Part shown: in pieces, positions 1 through 7,400 of the stretch
How positions within the stretch are numbered: position 1 is the first letter of the stretch
Layout of the letters: each line of letters begins with the position of its first letter
From: Rhodothermales bacterium
GTDB taxonomy: Bacteria; Bacteroidota; Rhodothermia; Rhodothermales; UBA10348
Direction of reading: 5' to 3'
Assembly: GCA_040221055.1 (NCBI GenBank)
Contig: JAVJVN010000014.1
Location: 46,001 to 110,000, forward strand
DNA length: 64,000 nt
Notes under the pieces: model-generated
The model's database searches: none
What the model was told of the DNA's origin: nothing
Seen by the model: the letters and a program-made list of their open reading frames with translations, nothing else
Made by a program: the position numbers and the translations under genes

Positions 1-207
1 GGCGCCATGGGCATGATCGCCCAGAGCAGCGGGTTCATTTCCCGCCGATTCGAGGTGGACTACATCAAACGCCTGGGACGGAATTTTTCCGTGACGCTGA
101 GCTCATCGCTCGGAGCATCCACGCGTACGCTGGGATCGGGTTCGACCGCGTTCTTCGACAAATACAACACGTTCACGTTCTCCGGAGCGTTGTACTGGAC
201 GCTGTAG
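1..207 (+). CDS. Outer-membrane beta-barrel protein, C-terminal fragment
   Basis: The reading frame is open from the first base of the window and stops at 205-207, so only about the last 68 residues are present. The segment alternates polar and hydrophobic residues and ends in the aromatic/hydrophobic tail ALYWTL, as the last strands of an outer-membrane beta-barrel do. Its stop lies three bases before the glycosyltransferase start, so the two are probably cotranscribed. In Bacteroidota, YaiO-type barrels often sit beside membrane glycosyltransferases, which would make this the outer-membrane channel of a polysaccharide exporter. That role is inference from position; the family cannot be set from this fragment. 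Confidence 0.6.
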   Translation, partial: GAMGMIAQSSGFISRRFEVDYIKRLGRNFSVTLSSSLGASTRTLGSGSTAFFDKYNTFTFSGALYWTL

Positions 208-210
208 CCC

Positions 211-1701
211 ATGCCTGAAACCAACGATATCCAGCAGCAGACCGGGACGGAATTGTCCCCATCGGGCATCCCGGTGGTCCGGCAGTCCTTCATGCCCGTG
301 CGCCGCAAGGAGGATGACCTCCCCACCGCCGCGGAAACGGAGGAGTCACTGTTCCGACGGGTCTTCCTGTACGGCTTCCTGTCCCTGGCCCTGTTCATCC
401 TGATCTACGTCTTTCTGTACGATCCGGGCGGGTACCTCTTCCGGTTTACGGGGTGGAGTTCGAACCTGCGGGGCAGCGGGCTCATTGTGTATTCCTCCAT
501 CGTGGCCCTGGTCCTCTTCCTGGTCATCCTGCTGTTCCGGTACCTGTCGCTCATGAACATGGCGTACCTGAATACGGTGCGTCATACCGTGAGGACGGGC
601 CACGATGAGACGTTCCTGCCGGGTATTTCCATCATCGTGCCGGCCTACAACGAAGGCAAGCTCCTTCAGAGCACCATCAAGTCACTGGTGTACATGGAGT
701 ACCCCAAGTTCGAGATCATCATCGTGGATGATGGTTCGACGGACGATACCCGGCAGGTGGCCCGCGGCCTTGTGGGCCATTACCGTGACGGTGCCGTGGA
801 AGTCCGCCTGGTCGAAAAGTCCAACGGCGGCAAGTCCACCGCGTTGAACGCCGGAATCCAGGTTTCCCGCTATGACTTCCTGCTGAATGTGGACGGGGAC
901 TCGCAGCTGTCACCCGATACATTGCGCAAGGCCATCCGCCATTTCGTGGATCCCCGTCTGGGCGCCATTGCGGGCAACGTGAAGGTGCTCAACCGGAACA
1001 ACATCTGGACGACCCTGCAAGCGCTGGAGTATGTGGAAGGCCTGAACATGGCCCGGTCCGCGCAGTCCGTGGTCAAGCTTGTGAACATCATTCCGGGACC
1101 GCTCGGGCTGTTCCGCAAGCAGGCCATCCTGGATGCCGGCTGGTACAGCTCCGATACGTTTGCAGAAGACGCCGACATCACACTCAAAATCCTGCGCGCC
1201 GGCTGGCGCGTGGAGTATGAGCCGGATGCCAAATCCTATACGGAAGCACCGGACCGGATTGTGGATCTCCTGAAGCAACGCTACCGCTGGACGCGGGGCA
1301 TCCTCCAGGCCGTTCGCAAGCACCGGGACTTGTTCTTCAACCCGACCATCAATTTCGGGGGGACCATCGTGATGTGGTCCATGGCGTTCGAGTCGCTGAT
1401 CTGGCCCATCATGAACGTGTTCGCGAACGCCTACTTCATTTTCATCGCGCTTGTGTTCAACATGAGCTACTACCTGGTCTATTGGTGGCTCTCCCTGACC
1501 ATCCTGGATCTCATTGCCGCTCTGTATTGTATTGCGGTGGAGAAGGAGGAAATCCGTCTGGTCTTCTACTCGCTGTTCTACCGGCTCTTCTTCATCCTCA
1601 TCATCGATGTCTGCAAGACCTTTGCAACCATCGAGGAATTCCTGGGCTTCGGAATGAACTGGGGCAAGCTGGAACGGATTGGCACGGGCGCCCGCAAGTA
1701 G
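211..1701 (+). CDS. Membrane family 2 glycosyltransferase (PgaC/BcsA-like)
   Basis: This 496-residue protein is a processive inner-membrane glycosyltransferase expected to polymerise an exopolysaccharide from nucleotide sugars. Two transmembrane segments (about 51-70 and 89-111) precede a cytoplasmic GT-A domain. It has DDGSTDD at 173-179, the DGD metal site at 228-230, EDAD with the likely catalytic Asp at 319-322, and the acceptor motif QRYRW at 356-360. Three or more membrane segments follow (about 385-460). There is no PilZ domain, so direct c-di-GMP control as in BcsA is not indicated. It sits between an outer-membrane barrel fragment and envelope deacetylase-like proteins, which fits a poly-N-acetylglucosamine- or cellulose-like system. 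The polymer cannot be named from sequence. Confidence 0.9.
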   Translation: MPETNDIQQQTGTELSPSGIPVVRQSFMPVRRKEDDLPTAAETEESLFRRVFLYGFLSLALFILIYVFLYDPGGYLFRFTGWSSNLRGSGLIVYSSIVALVLFLVILLFRYLSLMNMAYLNTVRHTVRTGHDETFLPGISIIVPAYNEGKLLQSTIKSLVYMEYPKFEIIIVDDGSTDDTRQVARGLVGHYRDGAVEVRLVEKSNGGKSTALNAGIQVSRYDFLLNVDGDSQLSPDTLRKAIRHFVDPRLGAIAGNVKVLNRNNIWTTLQALEYVEGLNMARSAQSVVKLVNIIPGPLGLFRKQAILDAGWYSSDTFAEDADITLKILRAGWRVEYEPDAKSYTEAPDRIVDLLKQRYRWTRGILQAVRKHRDLFFNPTINFGGTIVMWSMAFESLIWPIMNVFANAYFIFIALVFNMSYYLVYWWLSLTILDLIAALYCIAVEKEEIRLVFYSLFYRLFFILIIDVCKTFATIEEFLGFGMNWGKLERIGTGARK

Positions 1702-1809
1702 GCCCTGTCGGGACGCCAGCGTGCGTCTCATTTTGATCGATTCGCACGGAACTGATACGGATTCCAATGAAAAGCGATCATTTCAGGCTCTCAGACCACA
1801 TTACGCAAA

Positions 1810-1839
1810 TTGGGCACACTGTTTGTTGTACCCTGTTTG
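1810..1839 (+). promoter_or_regulatory. Possible Bacteroidota-type promoter
   Basis: In the 172-base gap after the glycosyltransferase, a TTG at 1810-1812 is followed after 19 bases by an element ending in TTTG (1832-1839). This resembles the Bacteroidota TTG-N19-TAnnTTTG promoter, but the TA of the second box is CC. It lies 34 bases before the start of the next gene. Weak candidate. Confidence 0.25.
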
Positions 1840-1873
1840 ACATTCCCTGAACGCTCACGACGAGACTCGACCC

Positions 1874-2356
1874 ATGGAACTCGTTCCCATTCTTTCGACC
1901 ATCATTCTTGTAGGCACCATCGCCACGTTCATCCTGGCCGTGGCGGCTTACGTGCTCTACAAGATCCGCGAACGCCGCGCCCACGAGGAAGGCGGTCTGC
2001 AGGTCCAACCTGCCCAGGAGCCCCACGTCCTGGTCGCACCACAGCAGCCGCAAATGATTCAGCAGCCGCAATACCAGCAGCCGCAGTATCAGCAGCAGCC
2101 GCAGACCAACGTCTACGTAGGCAGCCAGCAGGAACAGGCCGGCGCGACGCGCTCCGCTGTTCCGTCCGGCTCCTCGCCATCCCAGACGCCGCAGGCCCGT
2201 CCGCCCCAGGTGGCCCAGCCTTCGCAGCAGAACTCCTTGTTCTGGGAATACACCGACGAAGGTTTCGTACCCGTCCGTCCTGACGACGTGCAGGAACGGG
2301 AAGAAGACACGCGTCGCGGAAGTGAATCCAGCGACGAAGGCTACGCCTGGTTGTAA
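1874..2356 (+). CDS. Small membrane-anchored Gln/Pro-rich protein, unknown function
   Basis: I do not recognise a family for this 160-residue protein. One transmembrane helix (about residues 6-28) is followed by a basic stop-transfer stretch (KIRERRAHEE). Next comes a low-complexity Gln/Pro region (about 50-80) with QQPQY repeats, and an acidic tail containing FWEYTDEGFVPVRPDD. The topology suggests a short N-terminal anchor with a disordered cytoplasmic or periplasmic tail. It lies between the glycosyltransferase and two large envelope proteins, and its stop is two bases before the next start. An accessory or scaffold role in the polysaccharide machine is an inference from position only. Confidence 0.7.
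   Translation: MELVPILSTIILVGTIATFILAVAAYVLYKIRERRAHEEGGLQVQPAQEPHVLVAPQQPQMIQQPQYQQPQYQQQPQTNVYVGSQQEQAGATRSAVPSGSSPSQTPQARPPQVAQPSQQNSLFWEYTDEGFVPVRPDDVQEREEDTRRGSESSDEGYAWL
2060..2104 (+). repeat. Short in-frame 15-bp repeats coding QQPQY
   Basis: Two 15-base units (2060-2074 and 2075-2089) differ at two positions and are followed by a related third unit (2090-2104). They encode the Gln/Pro-rich segment of the small anchored protein. Such a repeat could change length by slippage in multiples of five residues without shifting frame. Confidence 0.6.
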
Positions 2357-2358
2357 TC

Positions 2359-4683
2359 ATGCGCACCCTCCAACTCGAAAGGATCAGCACCATTTGGTTC
2401 CTGACGCTCGGCGTGACTTCGCTGGCGGCAGGAATCCTGGTGTACATCCTGCTTTTGGAGAGTGCCTTGGGTGCGTTCAGTATCCGTGAGGCCTCTCCGA
2501 CGCAGATCGGCGTCGATACGCGCCCCCGGATTGCCCTTCTGAACAGTGAATACACGAAGGAAGCCCACAAAATCCTGAACCTCCGCGATACGAGCACGGC
2601 GTGGGTCGACCAGACGCTCATTTCCTGGCGGGAGTTCTTCATCAACCAGAAGCCGCTCATTCCCTTCACGGACATCAGTGATGATGACCTGGAATACGGC
2701 GATCTCTCGGAATATCAGGTACTCGTGCTGCCGTCCGTCCGGGCCATGAGCGACCTGCAGATCCAGCGTGTCCAGGAATTCATGCAGAACGGAGGCAGCG
2801 TGATGGCCACATGGACGCCGGGAATCTATCGTCCCGACGGGTCGTGGCGCGGCTGGAGCTTCATGGAAGAGACCTTCGGGGTCGAGTTCGAGGACTTCGT
2901 GGAGCGCGGGCAGGGAAACTTCCGCGTCTATGCCGACACGTTCCCCGGCCAGATGCTCGACGGCATCTATCTGCCACGATACCTGACGGAATCGGATCGA
3001 TTCATTCCACCATCCACCGGTGATGAAGGCCATGAGGCATTCCGGGCGAATCAACAGCGCCGTGCATCCGAAATGGACTTCCCTCCGCTCCAGGACTACG
3101 TCTGGTTCGATACGCTGAACTCCGCCCAGCCAACGGTCGACTGGGCACGTGCCCGCCAGATCCGTGCAGAAATTCGCGACCTGGATGGTTCGCTCCGTGA
3201 GCAGGATGCCGTGGTGGTGTCCTATTTCACCTGGACCGGCCGGGACCTTGGCGACGACATTCCATTCCCCCGTACGAGTGGCGGTATTCGTCGTCTCACG
3301 CTGCGAGCGGGTACCCCCATCTCTGCCGACATTCCGCCGGGGTATCGCGTCAAGATCCAGGTCTACAATCCGGGCGTGAAAGTCCGCGTGGTGGACGAGG
3401 ACCGGGCAAAGGCGGCCGCGTTCTGGTTCGACTTCGCTACCGAGGACCTGGTCAGCCAGGACCAGTTGACCGAGTCCTCCGGCATTGTCTATGGCAATTA
3501 CGGAGCGGGTCGCTTCGTCTACATGGGATTCCAGCGCAACGCCATGGGCGTCGGACCGGACGACGCCGAGGACTGGGAAATCCTGCAATACTATTTCCGG
3601 AACACCATGAACTACCTGCGTCGTCTGCCGACGATATGGGTACACGACTGGCCGTACAACTACACGGCGGCTGCCATGGTGACCGGAGCGGCAGAGTCGT
3701 CGGAGGGCATTGGTCGCTTCGCGTCGTTTGCCGACATGTTGGACAGGCAGGATGTGCCGGGAACATGGCTCGTCAAGCCTGAACAGGCCGCTCCGCACAC
3801 GTCTCTTCTGCGCCGCCTGCACCGGACCGGGGACGTGGCGGTGTACGATACGCTTCGCGTGGAGGCAGATGGTTTGCCCGAGAATCAGGCGGTCCGGCTG
3901 CAACGGATGCGGGACATGCTGGAATCCATCGTGGATGGACGCGTACAAGGGTACCGTTCCACCGAGCGCGGCATACTGGGTCGGAATACGATGGGTGGAC
4001 TCACGCGTGCCGGCTACACCTATTTCATGCCGGATTCCATCGGTCGCCGGATTGCCCCGAAAATCATGGGCTTCCCCTACGAAACGCTCACTCGGATTGG
4101 CACGACCATCAAGGGCGAACAGGACGTGTTGCGCGACCTGGACGAGAGCGGACGCGATTTGCTCACCGGCCTCATGCTGGAGGATGTGAACCGCATCCAG
4201 TATGAAGGCGGACTGTACAATCTCGTTTACAATCCCGAAACCATCGGGTCGGGGACACTGAACACACTCGTCTCCACACTGAAGGACGGCGATTTCTGGA
4301 TTGCGCCCGGTGACTCCATTGCCCTGTGGTGGCGTTTGAAGAAGGGTCTGAATGCCGACGTGGAGCAACGCAGCCCGTCCCGTATTTTCGTGCGCGTCTC
4401 GAATGATAACGGACATACGGCCAAGGAAGCCACGGTATCCATTTCATTGGGCCGTTCGGTCACGGCCGTGAACGTGCGTCCGGAGCTCATCAATATTTTC
4501 CGGCCCGTTCCGGACGAAGTGGACATCCCTCCGTATCGCCTGCGTGAAAACGGCACCATCCTGGAGTTGTCCATCCGCGAATTGAAGCCACAGCAGTACC
4601 GGATTTTCCACGTCGATCTCCTGGACGAGCGGTTTGCCCTCCATGATCAGAACAGGAACAGTGACGAAGGGGGAGGCGAATGA
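2359..4683 (+). CDS. Membrane-anchored GATase-like/degenerate deacetylase-fold protein
   Basis: This 774-residue protein has an N-terminal signal anchor (about 9-33) and is probably periplasmic. Residues 55-170 resemble a class I glutamine-amidotransferase/ThuA-like fold (RIALLN, then VLVLPSVRAMSD and a flexible FMQNGG turn). Residues about 430-560 resemble a polysaccharide-deacetylase (NodB) fold, with VPGTWLVKPE and GYRSTERG matching its later motifs. Where NodB enzymes carry the metal-binding Asp pair, this protein reads AMVTGAAES (439-447), and the usual HxxxH is not visible, so it is probably not an active deacetylase. It overlaps the next, homologous gene by ATGA, so the two are translationally coupled. 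A polymer-binding or guiding role is inference. Confidence 0.65.
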   Translation: MRTLQLERISTIWFLTLGVTSLAAGILVYILLLESALGAFSIREASPTQIGVDTRPRIALLNSEYTKEAHKILNLRDTSTAWVDQTLISWREFFINQKPLIPFTDISDDDLEYGDLSEYQVLVLPSVRAMSDLQIQRVQEFMQNGGSVMATWTPGIYRPDGSWRGWSFMEETFGVEFEDFVERGQGNFRVYADTFPGQMLDGIYLPRYLTESDRFIPPSTGDEGHEAFRANQQRRASEMDFPPLQDYVWFDTLNSAQPTVDWARARQIRAEIRDLDGSLREQDAVVVSYFTWTGRDLGDDIPFPRTSGGIRRLTLRAGTPISADIPPGYRVKIQVYNPGVKVRVVDEDRAKAAAFWFDFATEDLVSQDQLTESSGIVYGNYGAGRFVYMGFQRNAMGVGPDDAEDWEILQYYFRNTMNYLRRLPTIWVHDWPYNYTAAAMVTGAAESSEGIGRFASFADMLDRQDVPGTWLVKPEQAAPHTSLLRRLHRTGDVAVYDTLRVEADGLPENQAVRLQRMRDMLESIVDGRVQGYRSTERGILGRNTMGGLTRAGYTYFMPDSIGRRIAPKIMGFPYETLTRIGTTIKGEQDVLRDLDESGRDLLTGLMLEDVNRIQYEGGLYNLVYNPETIGSGTLNTLVSTLKDGDFWIAPGDSIALWWRLKKGLNADVEQRSPSRIFVRVSNDNGHTAKEATVSISLGRSVTAVNVRPELINIFRPVPDEVDIPPYRLRENGTILELSIRELKPQQYRIFHVDLLDERFALHDQNRNSDEGGGE

Positions 4684-6620
4684 GGCTCCGGCTTCTTCCA
4701 TATCCATCCCGTCAGGCCGGGCTCTGCGCCACATTGGTGCTCACGCTGTGCGCGTTGTACCTCTTGCCGTCTACCGCGCTCTCCCAGCCTGTACAGAAAT
4801 TCGTGACGCTGCAGGCCCCCGCGCGCACCGTTGCAACGGATCTGTCGGACCTGCTGGCCGACCAGAAGCCGCGCGTGGCCCTCTATACGGCGACGCACAC
4901 CCGGACCTATGTCGGAGGAAATGCCCGACTGGTCGACGATGCGGTCTATTTCTGGGAATTGTTGCTGCTGGGTCTGCGACTTCCTTACGACTCGATTGAC
5001 GACCGGGACATCGACCGGCGCATTGACAAGGATTATGAAATCCTGATCATGCCCGTTGCCGAGGCGCTCTCGGACCGGCAGAAGCGCCGACTGCGCGAAT
5101 ATGTCCGGGATGGCGGAAATATCATTGCTTCCGGCCGATTCGGAATGTTCGATGAACAGGGCAACCGGACCGATGGCGGGTTCTTCCGGGACATGGTGGG
5201 CGCGGAGTTCGTTGAGAACGTGCCCGGCCAGCCCTACGGATACCTCCAGACATTGACCGGGAAAGGCCCCGTGTCGGCCGGCGTGGACCCTGGATACCAG
5301 TTGAATATTGCGGCCCAGCAGCCCCTGGCGGCTGCCCGTCCGGTCGAAGGAATGGGTCTGGGGCGCGTGGTCACCTATGCTCCTTCCGATCAGGCGGCCT
5401 TCGATTCGCTCACGACGGCCGTATACAACCACTCCGACGACGGTCACGTGTTGTGGACCCGGTTTCATGCCCACGAGGTGTCCAGGGCGGACATGCAACA
5501 GTACATGTGGCAGCGGCTCGTGGTGAATTCCTTTGTGGACATGACAGGAGGAGTCAGCGTGTCGGTGGCCCCGTGGCCGAACGCCCATCCCATGGCGCTC
5601 AGTGTCGCCGTGCTTCCGACAGTCGGGTATGACCCGCTGGCGTTCTCGGGAGGCGTGACCCAACTGCTGGATATCCTGGCCACGGCACGCGTTCCCGGCA
5701 GTTTCTATCTGACATCCACGGAACTGTCGTCCCTGAATGACCTGCGCAACCGTCTGATTACGGCCGGTGAAGTCGGTGTGACCGCTGAAAGTGATCGGGT
5801 GCTGAAGGGGCAACCCATGGAAGTGCAACGCGACCGGATCATGAAGGCGAAGCGTGACCTCGGCATTGAAACCCTGCACGGCATCTATCCCCCCGGTGGA
5901 TTTTTCGACGGAAACACCATCCGCGTGATGGACGACCTGGCCGTCGACTATCTGGTATTGCCGGGTCTGGACTCCTGGGCACCCGGGGAGCTCAACTGGT
6001 GGAACCATGTGGACTACCGGGAGCGCCTGAACCAGGACGAAGTGATCGAAGAAACGCCGCAGGTCGAACTGTTCGTGCCGGGCGGAAGTACGGCCAGTCA
6101 GCAACCCCAGCCAACCGGCCCTCCTCCGAAAACGTTGCCGGATCCCGTAGCGACGGTCTCCATCATTGAAGGCATTGCTCCGACATTCGAGGCATCGTAC
6201 CGCCTGGTCCGGGACGTGAACGGCCACTACGTACTGCCCTATTACCCGGAAACCTACTCGGCCCGGACGACATCGGCCGCCGACCTGGAACGGACGCTGG
6301 CCCTGGCCCGCTCGGAACGGGCATGGATTGCCACCGTGAGCGACGCGCTCATCTGGTGGCGTCAGCGTCAGAGCATCCGGCCGCTCATCGTGTCGCTGGG
6401 TCGGCAGGAAATGCACATTGACGTCAACAACGACAGTGAATCGATTGTGGACGGTGCCGTACTGGAGATCAAGATGGGCGACCAGCGCTTCCGCAACATG
6501 CGGGTGGCCGGTGGCGAAGGGGAAGTCCGGTATGAGGAGGAGTCCGGTGTGGCCTATGTCCACTTGCCGACCCTCGACCTGGGGCCCCGCCGCGTGGTCC
6601 TCACATGGGACCGGCGTTGA
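4680..6620 (+). CDS. Secreted GATase-like/degenerate deacetylase-fold protein
   Basis: This 646-residue protein begins with a signal peptide (about 1-36, ending STALSQ). It has the same architecture as the preceding gene: a Rossmann-like domain (RVALYTATH, ILIMPVAEALSDRQ, about 60-160) followed by a polysaccharide-deacetylase-like barrel (about 300-470). The NodB first motif is replaced by SVAVLPTVGYD after residue 306. The third motif is recognisable as YPPGGFFDG (403-411), but the usual His ligands are not evident. It overlaps its upstream paralogue by four bases, and the pair probably arose by duplication. It could bind or guide the exported polymer rather than deacetylate it; activity is unproven. 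Confidence 0.65.
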   Translation: MRLRLLPYPSRQAGLCATLVLTLCALYLLPSTALSQPVQKFVTLQAPARTVATDLSDLLADQKPRVALYTATHTRTYVGGNARLVDDAVYFWELLLLGLRLPYDSIDDRDIDRRIDKDYEILIMPVAEALSDRQKRRLREYVRDGGNIIASGRFGMFDEQGNRTDGGFFRDMVGAEFVENVPGQPYGYLQTLTGKGPVSAGVDPGYQLNIAAQQPLAAARPVEGMGLGRVVTYAPSDQAAFDSLTTAVYNHSDDGHVLWTRFHAHEVSRADMQQYMWQRLVVNSFVDMTGGVSVSVAPWPNAHPMALSVAVLPTVGYDPLAFSGGVTQLLDILATARVPGSFYLTSTELSSLNDLRNRLITAGEVGVTAESDRVLKGQPMEVQRDRIMKAKRDLGIETLHGIYPPGGFFDGNTIRVMDDLAVDYLVLPGLDSWAPGELNWWNHVDYRERLNQDEVIEETPQVELFVPGGSTASQQPQPTGPPPKTLPDPVATVSIIEGIAPTFEASYRLVRDVNGHYVLPYYPETYSARTTSAADLERTLALARSERAWIATVSDALIWWRQRQSIRPLIVSLGRQEMHIDVNNDSESIVDGAVLEIKMGDQRFRNMRVAGGEGEVRYEEESGVAYVHLPTLDLGPRRVVLTWDRR

Positions 6621-6644
6621 ACCAGCCTGCCCCTCTACTCTACC

Positions 6645-7400
6645 CTAGCGAAACGGGCGCTCCTTGCTGAGCATGCCCATGAGGTCATGCGTTCCCATGG
6701 GCCCGTGCCGGTAGATGAACGGCTCGCCATAGGTGGCTCCGATCCGGTACCCCGCCACGCGCATGCGCGCTTCTATCCACTGCATGAAGGCCGGATTCGA
6801 GATGAAAGTCTCGGGTTCGTCCGGCGCCGCGACGTAATCGGGCGAGTGGAACTGCGACGTGTAGGCTCTCAGCGCCTGCATGCGGCGCTCCCAGACATCC
6901 GATACGTCGACCACGAGCGTCGGCTCGAGCTCGATGGACTGGATGTAATGCAGGACGTGATGCGGCCGCCAGGCTTCCTGGAGAACGCCGTTTTCGTCCT
7001 TTGTTTCAATTTTCGTCAGACCCGACTGGAAGACGGCGTCCCCGACCAGTCGGGCGGCGGCCGGATGGTCCGGGTGCCGGCAGTCCGGCGCATTGATGAG
7101 CAGGATATGGGGCCGCAACGCCCGCAGGGTCCGGATGACTTTCAGGCGGTTCTCGTGCGTGTCGGCAATATCACCATCGGGGATGTCCAGGTTCAGGCGC
7201 GTTCGGACCCCGAGGATACGGGCGGCCTCGGCGGCCTCGGCCGCCCGACCGCTGACCGTGCCGCGCGAGCCCAGTTCGCCGCGCGTCAGGTCCACAATAC
7301 CCACCGAATGCCCCTGGTCGACCAGGCTGCAGATGGTTCCGCCGGCGAACAGTTCCACGTCGTCGGGGTGGGCTCCGAAGGCGACTACATCACAGGTCAT
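6645..7400 (-). CDS. bshB1: Bacillithiol biosynthesis deacetylase BshB1
   Basis: This 251-residue protein belongs to the LmbE/PIG-L zinc deacetylases. It is expected to remove the acetyl group from GlcNAc-malate in bacillithiol synthesis in the cytoplasm. The zinc motif AHPDD is at residues 10-14 and a second His motif, RHPDH, at 108-112; GELGSRG at about 41-47 is typical of BshB1. The start overlaps the leuS stop by four bases (ATGA). bshC lies just beyond leuS, supporting the thiol role. bshA is not in the window. It converges on the preceding + strand gene with 24 bases between the stops. Confidence 0.93.
   Translation of the reverse strand: MTCDVVAFGAHPDDVELFAGGTICSLVDQGHSVGIVDLTRGELGSRGTVSGRAAEAAEAARILGVRTRLNLDIPDGDIADTHENRLKVIRTLRALRPHILLINAPDCRHPDHPAAARLVGDAVFQSGLTKIETKDENGVLQEAWRPHHVLHYIQSIELEPTLVVDVSDVWERRMQALRAYTSQFHSPDYVAAPDEPETFISNPAFMQWIEARMRVAGYRIGATYGEPFIYRHGPMGTHDLMGMLSKERPFR

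Noticed and set aside
2341..4416. A 691-residue minus-strand frame opposite the first deacetylase-like gene
   Set aside because: Shadow frame without domains; the plus strand shows a membrane anchor and an operon with ATGA overlap.
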